Source: Flavobacteriaceae bacterium PS02336 (GTDB taxonomy: Bacteria; Bacteroidota; Bacteroidia; Flavobacteriales; Flavobacteriaceae). From it: DNA of 64,000 bases. The notes under the pieces were generated by a model, which had not been told where the DNA came from, searched no databases, and was given only the letters and a program-made list of their open reading frames with translations. This document shows positions 52,259 to 59,804 of this stretch, piece after piece. Positions within the stretch are counted from its first letter, which is position 1. Every line of letters starts with the position of its first letter. The stretch lies in assembly GCA_029960065.1 (NCBI GenBank), contig JASCOF010000001.1, positions 496,001 through 560,000 of the forward strand, in the 5' to 3' direction. A program made the position numbers and the translations under genes.

Positions 52259-53104
52259 ATGAAGTCTCCGTTTTTAATTAACAAAGAAGAAATTTTAAAG
52301 ATTTACAAACCCGTAAATCCGCACGCACACAAAGGGACACAAGGACATGCAGTAATTATTGCTGGAAGCTACGGAAAAGTTGGCGCAGCAGTTTTAGCTT
52401 CAAAATCCTGTATAAAATCGGGATGCGGACTCGTAACGACTTTTATACCAAAATGCGGTTATCAAATCCTTCAAATCTCCATTCCGGAAGTAATGACGGT
52501 TACAGATGAAAACACCAATTTTATAACCAGTATTCATTTACCCTTAATTCCGCAGGCAATCGGAATTGGTCCAGGAATCGGAAAAGAACTGGGAACACAA
52601 AAAGCCTTATTTGAATTTTTAAGAATCAACAAAGCACCTTTAGTTCTCGATGCAGATGCATTAAATATTATTTCAGAAAATTTATCATGGCTCGAGTTAG
52701 TTCCAGAAGAAACAATCCTGACACCTCACCCAAAAGAATTAGAACGTTTAATCGGTAAATGGAACTCTGAGTCCGAAAAGTTCCAAAAAACAATCGCTTT
52801 TTCAGAAAAATATAAAGTCATCATCGTCATGAAAGGCGCACCGACATTCATCATAAATAGAACTTCAGTCTACGAAAACACAACCGGCAATGCAGCACTC
52901 GCAACTGCAGGAAGCGGTGATACCTTAACAGGAATCTTAACTAGTTTGCTCGCGCAAGGTTATGAACCCAAATATGCTTCAAAATTTGGAGTCTATCTCC
53001 ACGGTTTAACGGCAGATCTGGCTTTGCCAAAAACGGGTTACGAATCTTTTACAGCTTCTACAATTATTAAGTATTTAGGAAAAGCTTTTTTGAGTTTAGA
53101 TTAA
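52259..53104 (+). CDS. nnrD: ADP/ATP-dependent NAD(P)H-hydrate dehydratase, stand-alone
   Basis: Repairs damaged hydrated NAD(P)H. 281 residues, ribokinase-like fold. Seen: [69 protein letters not shown], and [26 protein letters not shown] with the catalytic Asp. The N-terminal epimerase domain of the common bifunctional enzyme is absent, so this is a single-domain version. Start is the first ATG after the element above. A HipA-like gene follows after a repeat. Confidence 0.88.
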   Translation: MKSPFLINKEEILKIYKPVNPHAHKGTQGHAVIIAGSYGKVGAAVLASKSCIKSGCGLVTTFIPKCGYQILQISIPEVMTVTDENTNFITSIHLPLIPQAIGIGPGIGKELGTQKALFEFLRINKAPLVLDADALNIISENLSWLELVPEETILTPHPKELERLIGKWNSESEKFQKTIAFSEKYKVIIVMKGAPTFIINRTSVYENTTGNAALATAGSGDTLTGILTSLLAQGYEPKYASKFGVYLHGLTADLALPKTGYESFTASTIIKYLGKAFLSLD

Positions 53105-53275
53105 CCGCAAAGAGCGCAAAGGTTTACGCAAAGCACACAAGTGTTTTATGTTTTGCTTAATTTGCTCGCAAAGTCGCAGAGTCGCAAAGTTTTTATATTC
53201 CTTGCGACTCTGCGACTTTGTGAGATTAAAAAAACTCTGCGAACCTTGCGTAAACCTTTGCGCTCTTTGCGGTTA
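53104..53275. repeat. Nested CGCAAAG inverted repeat with two stems
   Basis: Outer arms AACCGCAAAGAGCGCAAAGG-like (53104-53130) match the inverse at 53249-53275 (CCTTTGCGCTCTTTGCGGTT). An inner pair, CTCGCAAAGTCGCAGAG-like (53165-53190 and 53201-53226), has two mismatches. The right end lies 6 bases before the HipA-like -7 box. Confidence 0.8.
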
Positions 53276-53281
53276 AATTAT

Positions 53282-53289
53282 TAAGTTTG
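53282..53289 (+). promoter_or_regulatory. -7 promoter box for the HipA-like gene
   Basis: TAAGTTTG, with TTTG at 53257-53260 (inside the repeat arm) at a 21-base distance. The ATG at 53295 is five bases beyond the box, so the transcript may be leaderless. Confidence 0.5.
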
Positions 53290-53294
53290 TAACT

Positions 53295-54077
53295 ATGAAA
53301 AACAACTTCGATCTCAGAACGGTAAACGTCATGCGTTATATCACACCGCTGCGCGAAGGCGGATCTTTACCCGCTTTAGCAGAAGCAGATGACGATTTTA
53401 AATACGTATTAAAATTTAGAGGAGCCGGACACGGCGTAAAAGCCCTTATAGCCGAATTAGTAGGTGGACAAATTGCAAAAGCCTTAAAACTCCAATTACC
53501 AGAATTAGTATTCGCAAATCTAGACGAAGCTTTCGGTAGAACAGAAGCCGATGAAGAAATTCAGGATTTACTGCAAGGAAGTCAGGGATTAAATCTAGCG
53601 CTTCATTTTCTATCAGGAGCGATTACTTTTGATCCTGCGGTAACAACTGTCGATGCCAAACTAGCGTCTCAGATTGTTTGGTTAGATGCTTATATTACAA
53701 ATGTTGACAGAACTTTCAAGAACACCAATATGTTAATCTGGCATAAAGAATTATGGCTGATTGATCACGGTGCTTGTTTGTATTTTCATCATTCTTGGAA
53801 CAATTGGGAACAGCATGCTAAAAGTCCGTTTGCTTTGATAAAAGATCACGTTTTACTGCCTCAAGCTTCACTTTTAAAAGAAGTCGATGCCGAGTTTAAA
53901 GCGATTTTAACGCCAGAAATTTTAGAAGATATCGTAAATACAATTCCGTTAGACTGGCTGCAGTGGGAAGATGCAGATGAAACACCAGAAGCATTGCGAA
54001 ATGTTTATCTGCAGTTTTTAAAAACAAGATTAGAGAATTCAGAAATATTTGTAAATCAGGCTCAAAATGCAAGATAA
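53295..54077 (+). CDS. HipA-like kinase (HipA_2 type), no HipB partner
   Basis: 260 residues. Seen: ATP-lysine region YVLKFRGAGHG (K40), catalytic loop DAYITNVDRTFKNTNML (N136, D138, N143) and metal-binding WLIDHGACLYFHH (D157). It has only the kinase core; the N-terminal domain of the E. coli toxin HipA is absent and there is no HipB antitoxin. Its stop overlaps the next gene (DUF3037) by 11 bases. The pair of a HipA-like kinase and DUF3037 occurs in other Bacteroidota as I recall, and its role is unknown. Kinase activity is inferred from intact motifs. Confidence 0.8.
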   Translation: MKNNFDLRTVNVMRYITPLREGGSLPALAEADDDFKYVLKFRGAGHGVKALIAELVGGQIAKALKLQLPELVFANLDEAFGRTEADEEIQDLLQGSQGLNLALHFLSGAITFDPAVTTVDAKLASQIVWLDAYITNVDRTFKNTNMLIWHKELWLIDHGACLYFHHSWNNWEQHAKSPFALIKDHVLLPQASLLKEVDAEFKAILTPEILEDIVNTIPLDWLQWEDADETPEALRNVYLQFLKTRLENSEIFVNQAQNAR

Positions 54078-54450
54078 CCACTTATACGAATATGCTGTGA
54101 TTCGTGTTGTGCCAAGGGTAGAACGCGAAGAATTCCTGAATATCGGAATCATTTTATTCTGCAAAAAAGCCAAATTTATAAAGGTTCTTTTTCATTTAAA
54201 TAAAGAAAAAATACAAGCACTTTCTGCCGATTTTGATATCGAGCAATTAGAATGCAATTTAACGTCATTAGAAAAAATCGCCAATGGAGCAAAAGACGGC
54301 GGTCCAATTGCTGAATTTGAAATTCCGGAACGTTTTAGATGGTTAACGGCAATCCGAAGTTCTGCCATCCAAACCTCAAGACCACATCCGGGATTGTGTA
54401 AGGATTTGGAGAAAACGATTCAGAGATTGTTTGAAGAATTGGTTCTTTAG
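54067..54450 (+). CDS. DUF3037 protein, partner of the HipA-like kinase
   Basis: 127 residues. Starts MQDNHLYEYAVIRVVPRVEREEFLNIGIILFCKKA, the DUF3037 signature, and continues with LNKEKIQALSADFDIEQLECNLTSLEKIANG and RFRWLTAIRSSAIQTSRPHPGLCKDLEKTIQRLFEELV. The second half is helical. Overlap with the kinase gene by 11 bases shows translational coupling. It could be a substrate, inhibitor or adaptor of the kinase; none of these is established. Confidence 0.82.
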   Translation: MQDNHLYEYAVIRVVPRVEREEFLNIGIILFCKKAKFIKVLFHLNKEKIQALSADFDIEQLECNLTSLEKIANGAKDGGPIAEFEIPERFRWLTAIRSSAIQTSRPHPGLCKDLEKTIQRLFEELVL

Positions 54451-54478
54451 GGAAGGTTCAAAGTGACAAAGTTTTTTC

Positions 54479-54558
54479 TGTAGAGACGCATTTCAATGCG
54501 TCTACTACGCTGCGATTGTCCACACTGTGTGTTAGACGCATTGAAATGCGTCTCTACG
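54479..54558. repeat. Inverted repeat of TGTAGAGACGCATT arms
   Basis: Arms TGTAGAGACGCATTTCAATG (from 54479) and CATTGAAATGCGTCTCTACG (to 54558), each also self-complementary. Related elements at 56609-56635 and 56936-56955. It lies downstream of the DUF3037 gene. Confidence 0.75.
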
Positions 54559-54582
54559 GATAAACTTTGCGGTAAAAAATAA

Positions 54583-54617
54583 AAAACCACACATTATATA
54601 AAATAATGTATGGCTTT
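54583..54617 (-). terminator. Terminator of the pectate lyase gene
   Basis: Arms AAAACCACACATTAT (54583-54597) and ATAATGTATGGCTTT (54603-54617), one G-U and one mismatch, after the pectate lyase stop. Confidence 0.6.
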
Positions 54618-54658
54618 AGAAACTAAACTAACTCATATTTTTTGCTATCCAGAGTCAA

Positions 54659-55777
54659 TTAAAAAGAACCGCAAACATTTCCGCCTAAAGTAGGTCCTGC
54701 GTTAGCAGAAATATCCGCTTTTACAGCAGTTTTATTCAGTTTTACAATTGTATAAGGAGGAGTAAAAGCAGTACCGCTTCCAGCTTGATTTCCAGTTGTA
54801 TTTGTAAAAACGTTGTCACTTGCTGTAACAGCAGTAAAGCCTGTCATTAAATCGATCGGTGTTTTTACACCTTCAAAAACATTGCTTTCTACACGAATAT
54901 TAGCTTCAAAACCTGCTGCAACACATTTATTGCTTACTGTACTGTTAAAGAAACTGTTTACAATGTGCACTTTTCCAAAACGAACTCTCGGCATTCTTTC
55001 TTTACAACCTGGTGCCCACCAACATCTTGCAAAAGTGATTCTTAATTTACCACGGTCACCCGTTGCGCCGTCGCTAGAACCAATTAAGTTAGAATATCTA
55101 TGATCATCTGATCCTCCAGAACCTCCAGCTTTTGGTGGTTTTAAATAATGGAACTTAGAATAGGTAACCGAAATATAATCTGATTTGTTTTTAATGTCGA
55201 AGTTTCCGTCAACACCATCTCTAAATTCACAGTGGTCCACCCACACATTGGTACATTCGTCTAAGATTGCGTTATCCCATCCGTCAGTATCATAAGCGCC
55301 AGGACCTTCAAAAATTAGATTTCTGATAATGATATTTTTACATCTTTTAATGTTGATGATTCCAGAAGCATCTTTTGTCTGATTTGTTGAAACCAGTTTT
55401 GCTCCGTTTGCACCATAAATCGTTTTTCCAGTCTGGTCTTGGAAAGACAATCTAGTTGTAATTGTAATAGTTCCAGAAACTTTGATCACTTTTACAGAAG
55501 TGTTCTCAATAGCCGATTTCAATTGAGCATAAGTAGTAACAGTCGTTTCTGCAGAAGAGCCTCCTCCGGTTGTGCCTCCGTTTTGAGAAGCCCATCCTGG
55601 CACTTCGGCGCAGTTTCCGATTTTAGCAGTTGAATTGCTTGAAGTGGTTTCAGCAATTGCTTCATTTGTAGTTTCAATTTTAGCTTCTGTGTTCGAAGCA
55701 ATTTCTTCAGAGTTACATGCCGTAAATCCGAAAGTCAATGTTAGTAAAAACATTGAAAGTTTTAATTTTAAGTTCAT
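54659..55777 (-). CDS. Pectate lyase, PL1 family, lipoprotein
   Basis: Cleaves polygalacturonan by beta-elimination. 372 residues. Signal MNLKLKLSMFLLTLTFGFTAC with the lipobox Cys, an acidic S/T-rich linker to about residue 50, then a right-handed beta-helix: NVWVDHCEFRDGVDGNFDIKNKSDYISVT region (calcium-binding Asp residues), RCWWAPGCKERMPRVRFGKVHIVNSFF with the catalytic Arg, and ANAGPTLGGNVCG at the end. Stand-alone: no SusCD pair or other pectin genes nearby. Probably surface attached and used for plant or algal polysaccharide. Confidence 0.9.
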   Translation of the reverse strand: MNLKLKLSMFLLTLTFGFTACNSEEIASNTEAKIETTNEAIAETTSSNSTAKIGNCAEVPGWASQNGGTTGGGSSAETTVTTYAQLKSAIENTSVKVIKVSGTITITTRLSFQDQTGKTIYGANGAKLVSTNQTKDASGIINIKRCKNIIIRNLIFEGPGAYDTDGWDNAILDECTNVWVDHCEFRDGVDGNFDIKNKSDYISVTYSKFHYLKPPKAGGSGGSDDHRYSNLIGSSDGATGDRGKLRITFARCWWAPGCKERMPRVRFGKVHIVNSFFNSTVSNKCVAAGFEANIRVESNVFEGVKTPIDLMTGFTAVTASDNVFTNTTGNQAGSGTAFTPPYTIVKLNKTAVKADISANAGPTLGGNVCGSF

Positions 55778-55934
55778 AATAAGTTTGGTTATTTATAAAA
55801 GTTTAACAACGCAAAACTCAGAATTATCTGTAGAAAAAAAATTGAACAAGTTCAAACTTTTATAAAAAAATCTGGCAAATGTGTTTTTTTAACAATTGTA
55901 AATTTACAAAAATGCATAAATAGTGTATTTTTAC

Positions 55935-55946
55935 GTAATCGATTAC
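55935..55946. promoter_or_regulatory. Palindrome between pectate lyase and Crp-like genes
   Basis: GTAATCGATTAC, a perfect CG-centred palindrome of the kind bound by LacI-family regulators. It lies 158 bases upstream of the pectate lyase start and 67 before the Crp-like ATG. Confidence 0.5.
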
Positions 55947-56012
55947 ATTATTTAAGCCCCTAATTAATAATGGATTGCATAACAAACTTATTCCTTAAAC
56001 AAAAACCACAAA

Positions 56013-56585
56013 ATGTACAACCTACTACGAAAAAACATTGAAAGGAAAGTTCCGCTCACTGATGAAGAATGGAACATTATTATTTCAAAAGCAGAACTTG
56101 TAAAATTAAAGAAAAATCAGTTTCTGCAGATTCAGGATTCTCATAACAGTTATGAAGGATTCATTTTAAAAGGATCTTTTAAAACCTACATCGTAAACGA
56201 AAACGGAACGGAAAGTGTTATTTTCTTCTCTTTTGAAAACGAATGGATGTGTGATTTAGAAAGCTTTTACCATCAAAAGCCAACAACCTACAACATTAAA
56301 GCCATTGAAGACAGCGAAATTCTGGTTATCAGTAAAATTAAAAAAGCACAGCTATTCGAAGAAATTCCAAAAATTATGCAGTTTCACGTTCTTATGATTG
56401 AACGTGCTAATGTTGCCATTCAGCAAAGGCTTTTAGATGTTCTCAACAAAACTTCAAAACAGCGTTATCTTGATTTTAAAGAGCGTTATCCGCAAAAAGT
56501 AAGTTCAATAAATAATAAGAATCTGTCATCATATTTGGGAGTTTCGCATGAATTTCTTTCGAAGATAAAAAGAACGGTTTCTTGA
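56013..56585 (+). CDS. Crp/Fnr-family transcriptional regulator (second)
   Basis: 190 residues. Cyclic nucleotide-binding-like domain (about 15-115; LKKNQFLQIQDSHNSYEGFILKGSFKTYIV region), dimer helix and a C-terminal winged helix (NKNLSSYLGVSHEFLSKIKRTVS). It differs from the regulator at 18393 in length and in the recognition helix (SHEFLSKIKR), so it should read a different site. It could regulate the divergent pectate lyase, which is inference from position. Confidence 0.85.
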   Translation: MYNLLRKNIERKVPLTDEEWNIIISKAELVKLKKNQFLQIQDSHNSYEGFILKGSFKTYIVNENGTESVIFFSFENEWMCDLESFYHQKPTTYNIKAIEDSEILVISKIKKAQLFEEIPKIMQFHVLMIERANVAIQQRLLDVLNKTSKQRYLDFKERYPQKVSSINNKNLSSYLGVSHEFLSKIKRTVS

Positions 56586-56608
56586 TTTTAGAGATTCAAA
56601 GGTTTTTC

Positions 56609-56635
56609 TGTAGAGACGCACCGTAGTGCGTCTCA
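56609..56635. repeat. GAGACGCAC palindromic element
   Basis: AGAGACGCACCGTAGTGCGTCT, written here from 56613 without its first bases, is self-complementary. Same family as 54479-54558 and 56936-56955. Confidence 0.68.
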
Positions 56636-56646
56636 CATTATATGAA

Positions 56647-56712
56647 AATCTCGCAAAGTCGCAGAGACGCAAAGTTTTTATATTCTTTGCGTCTCTGCGA
56701 CTTTGCGAGATT
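56647..56712. repeat. Perfect 28-base CGCAAAG hairpin
   Basis: Arms 56647-56674 and 56685-56712 are perfectly complementary, with a 10-base loop. The arm is made of CGCAAAG, CGCAGAG and CGCAAAG words, like the inner stem at 53165-53226. Confidence 0.85.
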
Positions 56713-56792
56713 AATAAACTTAGGGAATCTCTGTGCAATTCTTTGTGAATCTTTGCGGTATAACAGTAGTTTTACATTGTGTTGCGTTCATT

Positions 56793-56890
56793 TTGTCATT
56801 TCGAGGAACGAGAAATCACACTAGAAACTCCACAAAGCATATCACCAATCTTTGTAGAATCCCGAGATTTCTCGTTCCTCGAAATGACAA
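56793..56890. repeat. 98-base element with perfect 25-base ends
   Basis: TTGTCATTTCGAGGAACGAG starts the left end (56793-56817) and the right end (56866-56890) is its exact complement. Such GTCATTTCGAGGAACGAG elements look like dispersed repeats known from other Bacteroidota, from memory. Confidence 0.82.
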
Positions 56891-56935
56891 TATTGGATAA
56901 AATCATTTTAATCCTTCTAATCTGTGGCATAAAAA

Positions 56936-56955
56936 AGACGCACTGCGGTGCGTCT
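56936..56955. repeat. GAGACGCAC-type palindrome, second copy
   Basis: AGACGCACTGCGGTGCGTCT, self-complementary, followed by CTGCAC and an A tract. It probably ends the GNAT gene on the minus strand. Confidence 0.65.
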
Positions 56956-56979
56956 CTGCACAAAAAAATCTTAACCTTT

Positions 56980-57486
56980 TTAAACTTTTTTCTCTAAATA
57001 TATAAACTCTAGTGGTTCTTGAGAAATCGTAACATGAATTTCACTCTCAGGAAAAGCTTCACGCTTACCTGTATCCACATAACCGTGACGTTTGTACCAC
57101 GCAATAAGTTCTTCACGAACCGAAATAACTGTCATAATTATACTTGACAAACCCAAATTTTTAGCGTGATTTTCTGCTTCAGCCAAAAGTTTTTTCCCAA
57201 TGCCGCTGTTTTGAAGTTCAGGCGAAACAGTCAGCATTCCTAAATACAATTGAAGCCCTTTTTCAACCAATAAAACCGAACCAATAATTTTATCGTTCTC
57301 TGTAAATTTCAGAATCGTATTTTTTGGATCAAGAAAAATTTGGGTCATTTCCTGTTCGTCGGTTCTTTTTCCTTCTAGTAAATGCGCTTCTGTTGTCCAG
57401 CCTTTTTTAGAAGTTTCGCCTCTGTAAGCGGAGTTGATTAAGATTGTTAATGCTGGAATATCTTCGAGTCTTGCTTTTGTAATCAT
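56980..57486 (-). CDS. GNAT-family N-acetyltransferase
   Basis: 168 residues. Seen: MITKARLEDIPALTILINSAYRG, LYLGMLTVSPELQNSGIGKKLLAEAE with the acetyl-CoA pyrophosphate loop (Q-x-x-G-x-G), and IIMTVISVREELIAWYKRHGYVDTGKR. The typical GNAT fold; substrate unknown. Cytosolic. It starts at 57486 with no clear -7 box. Confidence 0.88.
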   Translation of the reverse strand: MITKARLEDIPALTILINSAYRGETSKKGWTTEAHLLEGKRTDEQEMTQIFLDPKNTILKFTENDKIIGSVLLVEKGLQLYLGMLTVSPELQNSGIGKKLLAEAENHAKNLGLSSIIMTVISVREELIAWYKRHGYVDTGKREAFPESEIHVTISQEPLEFIYLEKKV

Positions 57487-57635
57487 ATATTGTTGAAAGA
57501 TGTAAAATGTAAAATGTGAAATGAGAGCTGTAAAATTACAATTTGGTGTGGAATGAAAAGAAGTTTTTTTGATTTATGTAAGTAAATATTCAAATAAAAA
57601 TTTTGAAATTTGTATTGAACACAAAATCAAAAAGT

Positions 57636-58406
57636 ATGAGCAGAATACATTTATTTGAGTTTGAAGATCAACGATGGCTTCCGGAATTTATAAGAAATTA
57701 TATGACCGATTTTTTGCAGTTTCTTTCGAATAAAACTGCCATGTACAAAGGCATTGTTCCCGTAATTGAGAAAGCTTTAAAAGAAAGCCAAACCAATCAA
57801 ATTATTGATCTCGCTTCGGGCGGTGGAGGAGGATTGATCTGGCTGAATAGCGAATTACGAAAAAATAATCCCGATTTAAAAATCCTGCTGACCGATTATT
57901 TTCCAAATATTCCTGCATTCGAACATACTCAAAAACAAGCCGACAATTTCGATTTTGTAAAAACTTCTGTTGATGCTAGAAATGTTCCTGAAAACTTAAA
58001 AGGACTTCGAACACAATTTTTGTCTTTTCATCATTTTAAACCGAAAGATGCACAGCAGATTCTGCAAAATGCGATTGATACCAATAGTTCCATCGCGATT
58101 TTTGAAGGGCAGGAGAGAAGTGTTCCGAGTATTATTGCCATGATTCTCTCGCCGATTTCCGTTTTACTGACAACGCCTTTTATCAGACCTTTTAAAATAG
58201 GCAGAATTATTTTTACGTATCTAATTCCAATTGTACCCATTTTGGTTTTGTGGGATGGCGTGGTTTCTTCTTTAAGAACGTATTCTGTTGCAGAAATGAA
58301 CGAATTGATTTCTAAATTAGATAACAAAGAAAGTTTTAATTGGGAAGTTGGGAAAGTAAAATCTGGACCTGCGAAGATTTTGTATTTGTTGGGAACTAAA
58401 AAATGA
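57636..58406 (+). CDS. Methyltransferase-like protein with membrane segment
   Basis: 256 residues from 57636 (MSRIHLFEFEDQRWLP). An N-terminal helical part is followed by a Rossmann-type SAM-binding motif IIDLASGGGGGLIWL (about residues 63-77) and DLKILLTDYFPNI; this resembles class I methyltransferases. Two hydrophobic segments (about 170-215; SIIAMILSPISVLLTTPFI and IIFTYLIPIVPILVLWDGV) suggest a membrane-associated C-terminal part. The substrate is unknown. Confidence 0.65.
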   Translation: MSRIHLFEFEDQRWLPEFIRNYMTDFLQFLSNKTAMYKGIVPVIEKALKESQTNQIIDLASGGGGGLIWLNSELRKNNPDLKILLTDYFPNIPAFEHTQKQADNFDFVKTSVDARNVPENLKGLRTQFLSFHHFKPKDAQQILQNAIDTNSSIAIFEGQERSVPSIIAMILSPISVLLTTPFIRPFKIGRIIFTYLIPIVPILVLWDGVVSSLRTYSVAEMNELISKLDNKESFNWEVGKVKSGPAKILYLLGTKK

Positions 58407-58470
58407 ATTGTCTACAGCTTTAGCTGTAGAAGTAAAGTTGAATTACAAATCGAATAACTCAAGGATAAGT

Positions 58471-58995
58471 TTATGTTCTTGTTTCATCTGAATCATTTTT
58501 ACTTAAATCTTCAAAAAATTGTATAGGATCACTTAAAAACTTTGTTGCATTTGAGGCTTTAATACTTTTAAAAATATCCTCTAAATTCGGTTGAAAAATT
58601 TCTCCCTTTAAATCAATTAAAACCAATTTGTTTTTTTCGCAGAGATTTAAAATGGATTGCAAAATGTGAGTAATATTGGAAGATTTTCGAAGATCAATTC
58701 GGAATTGAAAATCTTTAATTTTAGTTTTATCATCGCTTAAACAAATACAGGCATCATTATCTTCATCGTTATTTGCATTCCCTTTCCAATTTAGAAAAAT
58801 ATCATTTCCCCAATTTGCTTTTGGAAGAATCTGATCAAGTTCAGAAATAATGGAAAGAATGTCGCCATCAAAATTTTCCCAAAAAGAATCAGTCTCTGGT
58901 AAAAATTTTGTTTTGTTATTTTTAAATATACATTCGTAAGTAGTGTCAATTGAATCTTCAGGAACTACGATTAAAAGATATTGCCAAATTGCCAT
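58471..58995 (-). CDS. Orphan acidic hypothetical protein
   Basis: 174 residues. Starts MAIWQYLLIVVPEDSIDTTYECIF; acidic and without signal. Contains WGNDIFLNWKGNANNDEDNDACICLSDD, FQFRIDLRKSSNITHILQSIL and LVLIDLKGEIFQPNLEDIFKSI. The acidic, mixed alpha/beta look resembles immunity proteins, and the KLVLIDLKGEIFQP strand pattern resembles SMI1- or Imm-type folds. No family recognised. Confidence 0.55.
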   Translation of the reverse strand: MAIWQYLLIVVPEDSIDTTYECIFKNNKTKFLPETDSFWENFDGDILSIISELDQILPKANWGNDIFLNWKGNANNDEDNDACICLSDDKTKIKDFQFRIDLRKSSNITHILQSILNLCEKNKLVLIDLKGEIFQPNLEDIFKSIKASNATKFLSDPIQFFEDLSKNDSDETRT

Positions 58996-59335
58996 TTTAG
59001 GATAAGATTAATAATTGCTAATTATTCTAGAGCTGGCTAATATAGAAATTATGAAAATAGTATCTTACAAAAACAGCTTTCTTTTTACCGAAACTCATGC
59101 TGTGCGAAGTCTCCTGACTTCGTACACGCTTCTATATTCCGTTCCAATATATTGTAATTTGCGTTGTGGCTAATTGAACGGGTGCGAAGTCGGGAGACTT
59201 CGCAATGCGATTGTAATACTTCGTAGAGCGGGTTTACACTGATTAAATTAAAAAATCCTTATAATCCGCGCTATCAGAGCGACTTTTATTAATAACGGTG
59301 TTCCGTGATCGATCTTGCAAAATTGTCTGCTAGTG
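58996..59335. other. Gene-free stretch with a GCGAAGTC inverted repeat
   Basis: 340 bases between two minus-strand genes. It contains the inverted repeat at 59103-59204. The rest is AT-rich and holds no frame I could support and no clear promoter. Confidence 0.6.
59103..59204. repeat. Inverted repeat of GCGAAGTC arms
   Basis: TGCGAAGTCTCCTGACTTCG (59103-59122) and its complement with one mismatch at 59185-59204, separated by 62 bases. Each arm is also self-complementary (GCGAAGTC ... GACTTCG). Confidence 0.78.
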
Positions 59336-59641
59336 TTAGTCATGAATCACTTTATACAACTCATCCAACAATTCCATTTCATCAGAAGGCAAAAGCTGTA
59401 TCGCAATTTCAAGAATAAGCATAGCATCAATGGCAGTTTGAGATTCTTCCTGTTGAAGCGTGTTAATACTTGTTCTTAATAGCGAAATAATGGTTTGCAT
59501 TAATTCGTTGTAACACGATATGATCATTTTGGTTTTAAAAGAGTTTCTGTTCTTTTTACTGGGTTTTAATTGTGTAAAATAGTTAACTCTGGCTGCAAAT
59601 TCTAAAAAATCGGCTATTGATAATTTACTTGATTCTGTCAA
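59336..59641 (-). CDS. Small helical hypothetical protein
   Basis: 101 residues with a TTG start at 59641 and a stop immediately upstream. It is nearly all helical (ISCYNELMQTIISLLRTSINTLQQEE, AIDAMLILEIAIQLLPSDEMELLDELYKVI). No signal, no family recognised. It is back to back with the XRE regulator gene (164 bases apart), which could regulate it. The TTG start makes it less certain. Confidence 0.48.
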   Translation of the reverse strand: MTESSKLSIADFLEFAARVNYFTQLKPSKKNRNSFKTKMIISCYNELMQTIISLLRTSINTLQQEESQTAIDAMLILEIAIQLLPSDEMELLDELYKVIHD

Positions 59642-59792
59642 GGCTTATAGTTTTAATTGATGTAAAAATCTTACTTTTGTGTAATTAGCGGCAAGTAAGC
59701 CAGAGATTTTGAGTTAAAAAAATATTTACGTTTGTATATCACAAATGGACTTAGTTTTTTACAAAAATCTATTTTTCCTTAAGAATTTTAAA

Positions 59793-59800
59793 TATCTTTG
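59793..59800 (+). promoter_or_regulatory. -7 promoter box for the XRE regulator gene
   Basis: TATCTTTG, four bases before the ATG at 59805, suggesting a leaderless message. A second TAnnTTTG-like sequence TACTTTTG lies at 59672-59679. Confidence 0.5.
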
Positions 59801-59804
59801 AATT

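Larger units (their letters stand above)
56586..56979. other. Gene-free cluster of four inverted-repeat elements
   Basis: 394 bases between a Crp-like gene (+) and a GNAT gene (-), without a credible frame. In order: GAGACGC palindrome (56609-56635), perfect CGCAAAG hairpin (56647-56712), GTCATTTCGAGG repeat (56793-56890) and a second GAGACGC palindrome (56936-56955). The short frames seen across it lie inside the repeats. Confidence 0.7.

Noticed and set aside
53295..54077. HipBA toxin-antitoxin system.
   Set aside because: There is no HipB-like helix-turn-helix gene upstream and the N-terminal HipA domain is missing. The partner is DUF3037 instead.
54659..55777. Polysaccharide utilisation locus around the pectate lyase.
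   Set aside because: No SusC or SusD gene, sulfatase, or other glycan enzyme is visible next to it.
56642..56997. Short overlapping frames across the repeat cluster at 56586-56979.
   Set aside because: They lie inside hairpin repeats, have no promoter, and encode low-complexity peptides.
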